Notes: generated by a model from the letters alone, not told the origin. A stretch of 64,000 bases of DNA from Bacillota bacterium (GCA_023458375.1 JAEWZT010000002.1:62001-126000), one strand, 5' to 3'. Counted from the first letter of the stretch, positions 7,471 through 17,375 are shown. Numbers and translations: made by a program.

Positions 7471-8778
7471 TTAGTTTTCCTTTTGGTTTATAGGCGCAGG
7501 CTCAGTTTCAACGCCTGTGTGGAGTTCTTCAATTAAGCGCACAAGGCATTTGTTGAGGTATTCGACAACGTAATCTTCCGCTTCGGGCTCTTTGTGGTCG
7601 CCCCCTATGCCGCTGTGGTTTGTCAAAAAGACGTATCTGCCTTGCGTAATCAAGCTTGCGGTGCGGCAAAGATATTCGCACTTGCCGTTAACGCCGCTGC
7701 TTGCGACGGTAATAATTCTTATTCCTTTATCTCTTAAAGCGTTGATTGCCGCAAAATACTTTTGCTCAAAGGTTTCGCCGTCGTGGGGAGGGGCGTCCAA
7801 AAGGTGTATTAATATTTTGGTGGAATCTTCGCGCCAGTCAAAAGTTATGCTTTTTTTGCTTGAACCGTCGGTATAGTTTCCCCCGACCGCCGCCAAATAG
7901 AGCGCCAAATCCACCGCCTCCTCGTAGTCGCCTCCGCCGTTGGCTTTTTGCGCTTTAAGGTTGTTATTAACTTTATTTATATTGCTTTCAAAATTAAAGC
8001 ACCTTGCCACATAATCGTCGCCGTTGTCGCGGTAAAACAGCAAAGCGATTTTTATATCGGCTTGCGGGTGGTTTTGTTTGATTGTGTTTACCACGTCCTC
8101 AATTTCCGACTGCAAATACCTTAACTCGTCGCCCATAGAGCCCGTGGTATCTATTACAAACATAAGGTCTATCGCATTTGAAAGTTCGGTTGAGGCGGCA
8201 AGTTCTATTTCTTTTTGTTTCTCTCCCTTTTCAAGCGTTACGCTTTGGGTTTTTCCCTCCTTGCTTGCCGTTACCGTATATTCTTCCTCCGCCGAAAGGA
8301 ACAGCACCGCAACGCCATTTGCGTCGCTTAAAGCGCCGTATGTTACAGTGGACGAATTTCCAAGGCTCGCGGCAACTTGGGCGTAAGGCACCGCTTTTCC
8401 GTCGTTGGTTACGGTGATTTTTACCATATTAAGCGTGTTGTAGCTCCAACCGCTTTGCAAATAAGAATAAAACGCGCCGCCGTTTTCCTGCCCTTCTTCG
8501 CTGTCTTCCGCAGGCGCTTTAAAAAGCGCGAGCCATTTCTCGTAGTTTTTTGCGTCGTTTAAAGCGCCGCAGGTAATTTGACCCGATTGAATTGGAATGG
8601 GGTTTTCAATATCCCCGCCCAAATCGCCTTTTGTGTAGCCCTCTGAAATATAGCCGTCGTAGGAAGGGTCAAGATATTCGCCCCCCGTATCGGGGTCGCG
8701 GTTAGCGTTGCACGCCGCAGAAAAAACCATGATTAAGGCAAGCGTAAGCGTTAAGATAATTTTAAATAATTTTTTCAT
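7471..8778 (-). CDS. VWA-domain lipoprotein
   Basis: A 435-residue exported protein. A lipoprotein signal ends at the lipobox SAAC (about residue 23), followed by a linker, a small Ig-like beta domain at about 115-195 with a NDGKAVPYAQVAASL carboxypeptidase-regulatory-like pattern, and a von Willebrand A domain at about 200-420. The metal site reads DLMFVIDTTGSMGDE, a DxTxS-type MIDAS, so metal-dependent ligand binding is plausible. No pilus or transporter partner is adjacent and the ligand is unknown. The start at 8778 fits an AAAGGTGG ribosome site just upstream; the frame to 8799 adds seven residues without one. Confidence 0.82.
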   Translation of the reverse strand: MKKLFKIILTLTLALIMVFSAACNANRDPDTGGEYLDPSYDGYISEGYTKGDLGGDIENPIPIQSGQITCGALNDAKNYEKWLALFKAPAEDSEEGQENGGAFYSYLQSGWSYNTLNMVKITVTNDGKAVPYAQVAASLGNSSTVTYGALSDANGVAVLFLSAEEEYTVTASKEGKTQSVTLEKGEKQKEIELAASTELSNAIDLMFVIDTTGSMGDELRYLQSEIEDVVNTIKQNHPQADIKIALLFYRDNGDDYVARCFNFESNINKVNNNLKAQKANGGGDYEEAVDLALYLAAVGGNYTDGSSKKSITFDWREDSTKILIHLLDAPPHDGETFEQKYFAAINALRDKGIRIITVASSGVNGKCEYLCRTASLITQGRYVFLTNHSGIGGDHKEPEAEDYVVEYLNKCLVRLIEELHTGVETEPAPINQKEN

Positions 8779-9117
8779 AAAACCACCTTTTAGTATCATT
8801 ATTTACAATATAGTCTTGCTTAATCGTCTTTTTGTTGCAAAAAACAAAAAAATTAAATTAAAATATAAAACGCCTCTATGCTAAAACGGCGCGAAAGCGG
8901 CTGTTTGCTTATAAATCACCCCTTGACAATGGACAGCCGTGCCCTGCCGCTCAATGACGGTATTTATAATTTTCCAAAAATTGGCGTTAAGGTTTTATTT
9001 ATTGTGTAATATTGTCCTACATAATTTATAATGTCGCCGTATAAAACAAAAGGATATATTTTGGTTTTCGTTTTGACGCTTGGGACAAAAAACCGTCATA
9101 TTCCCTTTTTTGACGCT

Positions 9118-9386
9118 TTACCAACGTAAGGCCGTTAAAAACTTGGGAAATTTCCCTATCAAGTCCGCGTCGGAAAAAACGATTTTTTCGGGAGCATTAA
9201 AATAAAAGACTGCCTCTGTAATTGTCGGGATTAAGCAGCTCGCCCAGCCCCAAATCCTTGCAGTTCAGCATCTTATTTCCGTTGATTGCCAACGGCAATA
9301 AGCCCTAAAACGATGCCTGCTACCGCCAAAATGCAGGACAAAACAACAACTCCTAAATGCCTTTGACTTACAAAACGAGAAAACAC
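9118..9386 (-). pseudogene. Decayed coding scraps
   Basis: The minus strand holds two stretches that read like protein but do not join in one frame: 9386-9273, a hydrophobic segment with LGVVVLSCILAVAGIVLGL ending in a stop, and about 9245-9118, containing YFNAPEKIVFSDADLIGKF. Neither has a ribosome site and they directly follow the PTS gene terminator. The family is not recognised. The rest of 8779-9452 shows nothing. Confidence 0.3.
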
Positions 9387-9389
9387 TAT

Positions 9390-9423
9390 AAAATAAAACG
9401 CCTTTAATTTAAACTCAAAGGCG
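9390..9423 (-). terminator. Terminator after the PTS gene
   Basis: CGCCTTT (9399-9405) pairs with AAAGGCG (9417-9423). Reading the minus strand, the hairpin is followed by TTTTATTTTAT. It starts 30 bases after the stop of the gene at 9453. Confidence 0.7.
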
Positions 9424-9452
9424 CAATTATCTTTAAAGACATTTTACAGGGT

Positions 9453-10676
9453 TTATAAATCTAGTTTTAAGTCGTTTTCCTTTATCCAGCTGATGTTTCT
9501 AAGCAACAGCCCCACGCTCCACGAAATAACGGCGGGCAAAATAAACATTAAAAGCGCAATGCCCAAAACAAGGCTTAAAGCAGGCACGCCGCCCTCAATA
9601 GATGCGGTAACAGTCCCTATTACGCCCACAAGCCCGCTTGTGCCCATGCCTGCGCTTTTGTCGCAAAGCAGCTTAAACACGGTGGTAGAAAGCCCTCCGC
9701 ATACCGCCGAAGCTACGACGGGGGGAATTAAGATTTTGGGATTTTTCATTAAGTTGGGTATTTGCAGCATGCTTGTGCCCAGCCCCTGCGCCAAAAGCCC
9801 GCTCCAACGGTTTTCCTTAAAGCTTAAAAACGCAAAGCCCACCATATGGCAGGCGCACCCTACCGCAGCGGCGCCGCCCGCAAGGAACAAATAGTAATGA
9901 CTGGCAACGGTTGCCGCAGTTGGAATTAAAGATATCCAAATTGCGGCGGAGGAAGTGGGCAGCGTTAAAATAAGCCCCATTACCACCGATACGACAACGC
10001 CCATAACAAGGGGGCTCCATTCGGTTGCGACTGCGATTCCCTTTGAAATTTGCTCAATAAGCCATGTAACGGGGGGGCAAAGGGTAACGGCTACAAAAGA
10101 GGCGACTAAAAGCGCGCCGATGGGAACTAAAATAATGTCAAGCCGCGTTTTGCCGGCGTAAAGAGAACAAACTTCCGCGGTAATTAAAGCGGCAAGATAT
10201 GCTCCGATAGGATTGCCCGCCGCCCCTAATGCCAAGGGCATGGAAGAGAACTTTAAAAAGCCGCCCGTTGCAAAAGCCCCCACAAGCCCCGCGGCAAGAC
10301 TGCAAAACATTACCAGTTTGTCTTTTTTGAGCGAATGGGCGACCCCTACGCCTATGCCCGCGCCCATAGCGGTTTTCGCTACCTTCCCGACGCCCTCTAA
10401 AAGCGCGCCGATGCTGTTATCCGTTCCTATAAGCAAAGCGATTTGGCAAATAATGGTGCCCGCGATAAGCGTTGCGAAAAGCCCCAGCGCCATACCCGAA
10501 AAAGCGTCAATAAACCACCTTTTCGCCAATGTTTTAACAACCTGCAAAAAGGTTTTTTTAGGGGCGGGGGAATTATTGTCCGCGCTTTGCGCGCCCGCCG
10601 AGGCAAAGGGGTAAGTTGCGTTTTCTCCTTTGGGGGCGTTTGTTTGTGTTTGCGGCTTGTTTTTATTTTTGTCCAT
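9453..10676 (-). CDS. PTS transporter EIIC-like membrane protein
   Basis: A 407-residue polytopic membrane protein. After a polar N-terminal tail (about 1-38, rich in N, K, Q and P) it has roughly ten hydrophobic segments, many glycine-rich (ALGLFATLIAGTIICQIALL; AYLAALITAEVCSLYAGKTRLDI). This matches the PTS_EIIC_2 family of stand-alone EIIC-like proteins, which are proposed to import a sugar or related solute. No EIIA or EIIB gene is adjacent, so genuine phosphotransfer here is uncertain. The start is supported by AGGAAG (plus-strand CTTCCT at 10683-10688) 6 bases upstream. It lies 18 bases after the isochorismatase gene, probably in one transcript with it and the peptidase. Confidence 0.75.
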   Translation of the reverse strand: MDKNKNKPQTQTNAPKGENATYPFASAGAQSADNNSPAPKKTFLQVVKTLAKRWFIDAFSGMALGLFATLIAGTIICQIALLIGTDNSIGALLEGVGKVAKTAMGAGIGVGVAHSLKKDKLVMFCSLAAGLVGAFATGGFLKFSSMPLALGAAGNPIGAYLAALITAEVCSLYAGKTRLDIILVPIGALLVASFVAVTLCPPVTWLIEQISKGIAVATEWSPLVMGVVVSVVMGLILTLPTSSAAIWISLIPTAATVASHYYLFLAGGAAAVGCACHMVGFAFLSFKENRWSGLLAQGLGTSMLQIPNLMKNPKILIPPVVASAVCGGLSTTVFKLLCDKSAGMGTSGLVGVIGTVTASIEGGVPALSLVLGIALLMFILPAVISWSVGLLLRNISWIKENDLKLDL

Positions 10677-10694
10677 ATAGGTCTTCCTTTTAGG

Positions 10695-11207
10695 TTAAAT
10701 AATTTTTATATGACAGCTTTTCATTACGGTTAAAGCGCTTTGGTGCAACTGGGGCGTAACCCCCGCGCAGCAGTTTGCCTTTACAAAAATTTCCGCCTCG
10801 GAATAAAGGGCGCGTAATATTAACGCGTTGCTTATTACGCAAATGTCTGTGCATACGCCAATCAGTTCAATTTCTTCCACGTTTTTGCCAAGCGCCTTTT
10901 TCCACGCCAAATAGCCGAAATTGTCCTTTTCCACCTGCGCCGCCATAGGCAAAAATTTTTTTAAAGCCTCAACCGTTTCCCAGCCCTCGCTTTTTGTAAT
11001 ACAATGGACTACGGGAAGGTAATTTCCTTCCCGCGTCTTTAAATAATTCTCCCCGTGGGTGTCCTTTGTAAAAAAGAGTTTAAAGCCCTGTTTCAGCCTT
11101 ATTTCTATTTCCTCTTTTACAAAGGGGACAACGGCTTTTGCCTGTTCGCTCCCTAAGCTTCCCAATACAAAGTCGTTTTGCATATCCACTACGATAAGCG
11201 CTTTCAT
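10695..11207 (-). CDS. Isochorismatase-family cysteine hydrolase (nicotinamidase-like)
   Basis: A 170-residue Rossmann-like amidohydrolase. The family catalytic triad is visible as Asp8 (VVDMQNDFV), Lys94 (VEKDNFG) and Cys119 (GVCTDICV). Members hydrolyse amide or ether bonds, most often nicotinamide to nicotinic acid for NAD salvage; metal-binding residues DTHGENY also fit nicotinamidase. Exact substrate cannot be proved by reading. Its ATG at 11207 directly abuts the stop codon of the upstream M3 peptidase gene at 11208, so translation is likely coupled. Confidence 0.85.
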   Translation of the reverse strand: MKALIVVDMQNDFVLGSLGSEQAKAVVPFVKEEIEIRLKQGFKLFFTKDTHGENYLKTREGNYLPVVHCITKSEGWETVEALKKFLPMAAQVEKDNFGYLAWKKALGKNVEEIELIGVCTDICVISNALILRALYSEAEIFVKANCCAGVTPQLHQSALTVMKSCHIKII

Positions 11208-12908
11208 TTAATATTCCTTTTCAATAAACTCTTTTAAGTATCCTATCGCCTTTTTTACCGTGCCCTCTTTAAAGGGGTTGCTTAAATTTGCGTAGTCAAG
11301 CAGCTCAAAGTAACCCTTGCTGCCTCCCGCGCGGCACAAATTGACGTATTCTTCCCACGCCTTTTCTTTGTTTTGAAGATTTTTGCCGTAAAACTCGTAA
11401 GCGCCAAGCTGAGCCAAAGCGTAGTCAATGTAATAGAAGGGGTAAAGGAAAATATGCTGTTTCTGCATCCAAAAACCGCCTTTTTCCAAAAACTCGTTGC
11501 CGTCGTAGTCGCGCCAAGGCATATATTCCTTTTCAATTTTGCGCCATACTTCGCGTCTTTCCATTATAGTCAATTTTGGATTTTTATAAACTTCGTGCTG
11601 GAACTCGTCCACCACGCACATATAGGGAATTGTAAACAGCGATTCTATGACGTGCGCGTAGCGCGCTTTGTCGGTAATCTCTTTGTCGCCGCCGTAAAAA
11701 GCGTCCTGCCAATAGGGGAAGGTAAACAGCTCCATTGACATAGAGTGTATTTCGTTTATTTCGCTTGTGGAAAAGCACTGACCCGAAAGGGGTAGCGCGC
11801 GGCTTGCCAAGTAGGCGTTAAAGCAGTGCCCCGCTTCGTGCGTTAAAACTCCTACGTCGGCTAAGGTACCGTTAAAGTTGCTGAAAATAAAGGGCGCTTT
11901 ATAGTCGTCTAACGTTGTGCAGTAGCCCCCTAAGCGCTTGTTGGGTCTTGTTTCAAGGTCAAAGAGCTGATGCTTGACCATAAAGTCAAAAAATTCGCCC
12001 GTTTCATTGCTAAGCTTATGGTAAAGCGCCTGTGTTTTTATCACCATTTCCTGCGCCGTGCCTACGGGGTCGGCATTTCCGTCGGGGAAAATCAGTTTTT
12101 CGTCGTAATAGCTGAGTTTTTCCACATTAAGGCGCTTTGCCTGTTTTTTAGCCAGTTCGCTGCATAAAGGCGTAACAATTTCTTTTATTTGGCGGCGGAA
12201 GTTTGCGACGTCTTCCTGATTGTAGTCGTATCTTTGGCGGTCTAAGTATTTGTAGTCTGTGTAGTTATCAAACCTAAGGCGCTTTGCCATTCTCGCGCGT
12301 ATTTTTACAAGCTTGCAGTAAATTTCTTCAATTTCCGCCGACACCTTTTGATAGAGCGCCGCCCACGCCTCAAACGCTCCTTTTCGCATCTGTCTGTCGG
12401 TGCTTTCCATAAATTTGAGTAAACCGTAAAAGTTGCATTCTTTGCCGTTAAACTCCGTTTTTGCGGAAGCGACGGTTTTGGAATACTGCATTGTAAGCCC
12501 GCTTTCTTTAATGCTGTCGGGGATATTGAACACCGAAAGAAGTTTTGACTGCTCTTCAATATTTTTGATATAAATGCGCCCGTATTTTTCCTCTAAGTTT
12601 TTCTTAAAAGGCGAAGCCAAAATAGCCTTGTTTGATTTTTGGTTAACGGGCATAAGTTTTGCGATTTCTTTGTTGTAATACTTTAATTCCTCTTCATAAA
12701 ACTTGTCGGCGGTGTTCATATCGTAGCGGATATGCGCTAAGCTGTAACTTGTGGACATGTGCCTTGTGATTTCCTCCCCTTTAAGCAGCGCGGCGTCCGC
12801 TTCCTCAAAGGTTTTTGCCAAAGAAAACTCTTTAATAGAGGCTAGCAGCTCTTTTTTCGCCGCCGCCACATCAAAGCGTTTATACTCCAAGTCGGAAAAA
12901 AGTTTCAT
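11208..12908 (-). CDS. M3-family oligoendopeptidase (PepF-like)
   Basis: A 566-residue zinc metallopeptidase of the thimet/oligopeptidase F family, which degrades short peptides in the cytoplasm. The zinc motif HEAGH sits near residue 356 within LTHEAGHCFNAYL; the downstream glutamate region INEIHSMSMELFTFPYW and the C-terminal ALAQLGAYEFYGKN segment are typical of the M3 fold. Length matches the 560-600 usual for PepF-type members. No signal peptide. The gene is the first of a tight unit with the isochorismatase and EIIC-like genes; a ribosome site AGGAGG lies just before the ATG. Confidence 0.92.
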   Translation of the reverse strand: MKLFSDLEYKRFDVAAAKKELLASIKEFSLAKTFEEADAALLKGEEITRHMSTSYSLAHIRYDMNTADKFYEEELKYYNKEIAKLMPVNQKSNKAILASPFKKNLEEKYGRIYIKNIEEQSKLLSVFNIPDSIKESGLTMQYSKTVASAKTEFNGKECNFYGLLKFMESTDRQMRKGAFEAWAALYQKVSAEIEEIYCKLVKIRARMAKRLRFDNYTDYKYLDRQRYDYNQEDVANFRRQIKEIVTPLCSELAKKQAKRLNVEKLSYYDEKLIFPDGNADPVGTAQEMVIKTQALYHKLSNETGEFFDFMVKHQLFDLETRPNKRLGGYCTTLDDYKAPFIFSNFNGTLADVGVLTHEAGHCFNAYLASRALPLSGQCFSTSEINEIHSMSMELFTFPYWQDAFYGGDKEITDKARYAHVIESLFTIPYMCVVDEFQHEVYKNPKLTIMERREVWRKIEKEYMPWRDYDGNEFLEKGGFWMQKQHIFLYPFYYIDYALAQLGAYEFYGKNLQNKEKAWEEYVNLCRAGGSKGYFELLDYANLSNPFKEGTVKKAIGYLKEFIEKEY

Positions 12909-13129
12909 TAAAAGTCCCTCCTAATTTTTATACGTATACAATTTTAGCATTATTTTTTTATTTTTACAATATATAACATCTTTTTAGTCCGCCATTATTT
13001 AATGTTAAGTCAATACTTTTTTAAAGAAAAGTTTGCGGCATTTTGTTTAGCGGTTGAGTTTATAAATAATGTGATATAAAAAGCCGCTTAAAAGTTAGGA
13101 GGTATTTTTTCTTATTTAAATAGAGAACA
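12909..13129. other. Spacer upstream of the peptidase gene
   Basis: No gene. AT-rich sequence that must contain the promoter of the minus-strand peptidase unit; no convincing pair could be fixed by eye. Confidence 0.4.
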
Positions 13130-13152
13130 AAAAAACAGCCGCTTTAAGCGGC
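13130..13152 (-). terminator. Terminator after the MATE gene
   Basis: The perfect palindrome GCCGCTTTAAGCGGC (13138-13152) is followed on the minus strand by TGTTTTTTT. It lies about 100 bases after the MATE stop codon. Confidence 0.7.
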
Positions 13153-13254
13153 GATAAATAAAATAAAATTCAAAATGAGTTAAAATTACGGCTGACTAAG
13201 CATTTAAAGTAATAAAAACAATTTATATAAAAAAGCAAACGCTTTTGCCCTATG

Positions 13255-14751
13255 TTACAGTTCCCCTGCGTCAATGTCCTCTTTGGGCACAAAACCCTTG
13301 GGGACGGTAAGCACGCCCTTCCATTTTTTTACGATAAAATATATCATAAACAATAAAAAGTTTAACGTCCAGGACACGGGGTAAATCATAAAGAGCATAT
13401 CGGGGGTATGCCATATTTTAACGGCGGTATAAAGCCAGGTAAGCCTTGTGCCCAAAATGCCCGCCGCGGAAAGGGAAGCGGATATCCCCGTTTTGCCCAG
13501 TCCCCTAAGCGTGCCCGCAAGCACTTCGGTAAGACCGAAAAGGGCGTAAAAGGGCATTATATAAGATACCGCCATAGCGCCGTAGTGCAGCACAGTTTCG
13601 TGGTCGTTAAAAATAGAAACGAGTTCCCTTCTGAAAATTACCGTCGGAATAATTATTAAAACCGCCGTGCCCAAAGTAAGCGCACAGGCGGCGTAAACGC
13701 CCTTTTTGACCCTTTCTGGCTGCTTTGCGCCTATATTCTGCCCCACAAAGGTGTTTACGGCAATGCCGAAAGACTGTATGGGGGAATAGGCTAAAATATC
13801 AATTTTGTTTGCGGCAACCCAACCTGCCATAACGTCGGAGCCGAAACTGCTCAAATTAGCTTGAAGCAAAATGTTGGCTATTGAATACATCACCGATTGC
13901 AGCCCCGCCGGAAACCCAAGCGCAAAGATTTTTTTGACCTCGTCAAAATCAATTTTAAAATGCTTAAAGGAAAGCCTTGCGGGCGACTTAATGAACAAAA
14001 GAGTAATTAAAACAAGCGCCGCGCTTACCGCCTGCGCTATTACCGTTGACCACGCCGTAGCAACTATTCCGAGGCGCAAATATGCAACCCAGTAAAGGTC
14101 TATGCCCACGTTTGTAACCGCGCCTATAATAAGGTAAACCAAAGGCAAAACCGAATTGCCCATCGCGCGCAAAATTGAGGCGCCCATATTATAAAACATC
14201 ACGGGCACAACGCCTAAAAAATATATCTGCAAATAAACGGTGGAATACTCAATGACGTCTGCCGGGCAGTCAATAAGCTCCAAAATGGGGCGCGCCAAAA
14301 GATAGCCCGCCACCGACATTACCGCGCCGAAAATCAAAGAAATAATTATGATATTGTGGACGGCTTTTGTAACTTTGCCTTCCTGCTTTGCGCCGTAGTA
14401 TTGCGCGACCAAAACGCCGCCCCCCGCGCCCAGCCCCAAAAATAAGCCTAAAAGCAAGTTGATGATGGTATTGTTTGTGCCTACCGCCGCAAGCGCCTCT
14501 TTGCTGATAAACCTGCCCACCATTACGGCGTCCGCCAGGTTGTAAGTTTGCTGAAACAAATTGGTAAGAAGAATAGGTATTGTAAAAATTACAAGCTTTT
14601 TGAAAATATTACCCTCGGCGAGGGTATTTTTAATTTTGGGCTTTGTCTTTTTAACTAGTATTTCGCCCTCTTGCGCAGCGTCTTCCCCTGCGTTATTAAG
14701 CTCCGCAGTATTTTCCTCCGCACCTACGGCAACGGATTTTTCTTCTTCCAT
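13255..14751 (-). CDS. MATE-family multidrug efflux transporter
   Basis: A 498-residue membrane protein with about 12 hydrophobic segments. MATE proteins expel cationic drugs or metabolites in exchange for Na+ or H+. Family marks are LVIFTIPILLTNLFQQTYN (start of TM1), DAVMVGRFISKEALAAVG, and the second-half equivalent GMAxxTFVGQNIGA-like stretch NTFVGQNIGAKQPERV. An acidic, low-complexity N-terminal tail of about 40 residues (rich in E and A) precedes the first segment and is longer than usual. The ribosome site before the ATG at 14751 is weak. The gene is monocistronic and closed by the hairpin at 13138-13152. Confidence 0.9.
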   Translation of the reverse strand: MEEEKSVAVGAEENTAELNNAGEDAAQEGEILVKKTKPKIKNTLAEGNIFKKLVIFTIPILLTNLFQQTYNLADAVMVGRFISKEALAAVGTNNTIINLLLGLFLGLGAGGGVLVAQYYGAKQEGKVTKAVHNIIIISLIFGAVMSVAGYLLARPILELIDCPADVIEYSTVYLQIYFLGVVPVMFYNMGASILRAMGNSVLPLVYLIIGAVTNVGIDLYWVAYLRLGIVATAWSTVIAQAVSAALVLITLLFIKSPARLSFKHFKIDFDEVKKIFALGFPAGLQSVMYSIANILLQANLSSFGSDVMAGWVAANKIDILAYSPIQSFGIAVNTFVGQNIGAKQPERVKKGVYAACALTLGTAVLIIIPTVIFRRELVSIFNDHETVLHYGAMAVSYIMPFYALFGLTEVLAGTLRGLGKTGISASLSAAGILGTRLTWLYTAVKIWHTPDMLFMIYPVSWTLNFLLFMIYFIVKKWKGVLTVPKGFVPKEDIDAGEL

Positions 14752-15209
14752 AGCCAGCTAATATTATACCCGCGCCGACATTAAGTCAAGGCTAAACGCA
14801 CCGAATTTTTCCAAATTCATACGCGGGAAAATCCTTAATTTTTTGCGCGTTTTCCGCCGTCTTTTTTTATTGGGAAAGCTAATTTTTTATCCCTTTTTTA
14901 TTTTAAAAGCTTACAATATTTTGCTTGTTTTTACTTGGTAAATATTGTTTCACATTTAACTTTTAGCCCTGTTTGCTTCCTATAATCTGCGTATTTGAGT
15001 TTACGCCAATAAGGTAATATTTTTCAAAACTAATAAAGCCTTGCTTATGATTTCAAGCTTTTCGCGCTTTTTTTCTTTAAAAAACCTATGTTTTTATATT
15101 CCATTTAAATTACGGATACAGGCGCTTTTTTGTTAATTACATTGCTTGGCGAAAAGACCATAAAAAAATAAAGGGCAAAAGCCCTTTATTACATGCGATT
15201 ATTTTATTA
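14752..15209. other. Gene-free spacer
   Basis: No intact gene. An imperfect hairpin AAGGGCAAAAGCCCTTT at 15172-15188, near the protein tail below, could be that lost gene's terminator. The remainder is AT-rich without recognisable signals. Confidence 0.4.
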
Positions 15210-15296
15210 TTATTTGTTTGGCGTTGGCACGCCGTTTATAAGCGACCACTCGCCCGCCCAATAGACGGGGCGGTTATCACGATTCCAAGAATTGTC
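15210..15296 (-). pseudogene. C-terminal scrap of a surface protein
   Basis: The minus strand encodes 28 residues from after a stop at 15297-15299 to a stop at 15210-15212, reading WNRDNRPVYWAGEWSLINGV then PTPNK. The tryptophan-rich pattern with a final NGVPTP resembles the tails of large Gram-positive repeat or leucine-rich surface proteins. Upstream (15300-15447) the frame is lost in a GC-rich region with inverted repeats (AAATTGCAAAACAATTT at 15305-15321; GGGCAAGC/GCTTGCC; GCGCCCTTTGGCGC). The identification is from memory of the pattern only. Confidence 0.35.
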
Positions 15297-15447
15297 CTAC
15301 CCTCAAATTGCAAAACAATTTGCAAGGGCAAGCACGCTTGCCGTGCGCGCCCGTAAAGAGGAGAGCGGCGAGTTTATTAAAAATAAATGACCGAAGCCCG
15401 CCCCAAGGCAGTTAACGCAGCATCGCGCCCTTTGGCGCGGTCTGCAT

Positions 15448-17373
15448 TTATTCCAGCTCCAACATGCCTGTGTAAAGCTCGTAGTATTTGCCTTTTTTGG
15501 CTAAAAGGCTTGCGTGGTCGCCGCGCTCAATTATCTTGCCTTTGTCAAGCACCATTATGGCGTCGGCGTTTCTTACGGTGCTAAGCCTGTGCGCTATTAC
15601 AAACACCGTGCGCCCCTCCATAAGGCTGTCCATGCCCTTTTCAATGTGGCTTTCGGTGCGGGTGTCAATACTGCTTGTCGCTTCGTCCAAAATCAATACC
15701 GGCGGGTCGGCGACGGCTGCGCGCGCTATGCTTATAAGCTGGCGCTGCCCCTGCGAAAGGTTTGCGCCGTCGGAGGTAAGCATCGTGTCGTATTTTTCCG
15801 GCAGGTGGGAAATAAAGAAGTCGGCGTTGGCAAGCTTTGCCGCGGCAATGCACTGTTCGTCTGTTGCTTCAAGGTTTCCGTAGCGGATATTTTCCATAAC
15901 AGTGCCCGTAAAGAGGTGGGTATCTTGAAGAACTATTGAAAGGCTGCGCCTTAAATCGTCCTTTTTAATGTCGTTGATATTTATGCCGTCATACTGTATT
16001 TTTCCGTCGGGCACGTCGTAAAAGCGGTTTATAAGGTTTGTTATGGTGGTTTTGCCCGCGCCGGTAGCGCCTACAAAGGCAATTTTTTGCCCCTTGTGGG
16101 CATACAGCGACACGCCGTGAAGCACCGTCTTGTTTTCCTCGTAACCGAAAGTTACTTTTTCAAAGACGACTTCCCCCTTTAAGCGCACAAGCTTTTCTTC
16201 CCCTTCCTGCAAAACCTTCCATGCCCAAATCCCCGTTTTTTCCGCCGTTTCCGTTAAATTTCCATTTTCGTCTTGGTAAGCGTTGCAAAGCGTCACCTTG
16301 CCTTCGTCCACTTCTTTTTGCTCGTCAAGCAGATTGAATATTCTTTCGCTTCCCGCAAGCCCGTGGAAGATGCTGTTAAACTGCTGCGATATATTTGTAA
16401 TGGGCATTGAAAAACGGCGCGAATATTCCAGATACGTTACCAAAGAGCCTACGGAAAAGGCTATGCCCAAAAAGGGCGTTCCCGCCTTACCCGCCATGAC
16501 CATCAACGTGCCCAAAACAACAGTAAGGGCGTAAAAGATGTGGGCGGTATTGCCCATTACGGGCATTAAAATATTGGCGTAGGTATTTGCCTTGGTGGAA
16601 TTGGCTTGGTGCTGTTCGTTGAGCTTGTCAAAGTCTTTTTTTACAAAGCGTTCGTGGTTAAATACCTTTACGACTTTTTGACCCTCTACAAGCTCTTCAA
16701 TTTCCCCGTTTATCGCCGCCAAAGATTTTTGCTGCGCCGAATAGTTTTTGCGGCTTTGCTTGCCGATTATGTTAATTATAACAATGTTTACGCCCACCTG
16801 CACAAAGCCAACCAAAATAAGCAGCGGGTTAAGCAAAATCATTGCCGTCAAAAAGCCCGCTATCGTTACAAAGGAAGATATAAGCTGGGGCAAAGCGCGG
16901 GTAATAAGCTCGCGCAGGCTGTCTACGTCGTTGCTGTATACGCTCATTATGTCGCCGTGCGTTCTCGTGTCAAAAAATTTTATGGGCAGTTCTTCCATGT
17001 GGAAAAATACGTCGCGCCTTATATCGCGCAGCACCTTTGCGGAAATGCCCACCATAATTCTGCTGTAACCGTATTGGCAGGCTGTGCCTACAATGTAAAT
17101 CGCGCCCATTAAAATGATATACCCCATTAGGTTTGCCGTTTGGGGGCTGTCAAGCAATTCGTCAATTAAAGGCTTCATCAGGTAAGTGCCCGCTATATTC
17201 GCCAAAGCCGCTACTGCAACGAACAGACAAACTATTATTAACTGAAAAGTAAAGGGTTTGAGGTAAGAAAACAGCATTTTAAGCGTTCTTTTGGTGTCTT
17301 TGGGCTTGCCCGAACGCATAAGTCCCGGTCCGCGTCCGCCGCCCCCCGCTCCGCCGGCAAAAGGTCCTCTCAT
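15448..17373 (-). CDS. ABC exporter half-transporter, canonical ATPase site
   Basis: A 641-residue type IV (multidrug-like) ABC half-exporter: six membrane helices at about 40-340, then a nucleotide-binding domain at about 395-640. Walker A GATGAGKTT, signature LSQGQ and Walker B VLILDEATSS with the catalytic glutamate are intact. A glycine-rich tail (about 1-18) starts the protein. The gene starts two bases after the stop of the next upstream gene, which codes for the partner half with a degenerate site, so the two almost certainly form a heterodimeric exporter of the BmrCD/TM287-288 type. AGGAGG lies about 8 bases before the ATG. Substrate unknown. Confidence 0.92.
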   Translation of the reverse strand: MRGPFAGGAGGGGRGPGLMRSGKPKDTKRTLKMLFSYLKPFTFQLIIVCLFVAVAALANIAGTYLMKPLIDELLDSPQTANLMGYIILMGAIYIVGTACQYGYSRIMVGISAKVLRDIRRDVFFHMEELPIKFFDTRTHGDIMSVYSNDVDSLRELITRALPQLISSFVTIAGFLTAMILLNPLLILVGFVQVGVNIVIINIIGKQSRKNYSAQQKSLAAINGEIEELVEGQKVVKVFNHERFVKKDFDKLNEQHQANSTKANTYANILMPVMGNTAHIFYALTVVLGTLMVMAGKAGTPFLGIAFSVGSLVTYLEYSRRFSMPITNISQQFNSIFHGLAGSERIFNLLDEQKEVDEGKVTLCNAYQDENGNLTETAEKTGIWAWKVLQEGEEKLVRLKGEVVFEKVTFGYEENKTVLHGVSLYAHKGQKIAFVGATGAGKTTITNLINRFYDVPDGKIQYDGININDIKKDDLRRSLSIVLQDTHLFTGTVMENIRYGNLEATDEQCIAAAKLANADFFISHLPEKYDTMLTSDGANLSQGQRQLISIARAAVADPPVLILDEATSSIDTRTESHIEKGMDSLMEGRTVFVIAHRLSTVRNADAIMVLDKGKIIERGDHASLLAKKGKYYELYTGMLELE

Positions 17374-17375
17374 AG

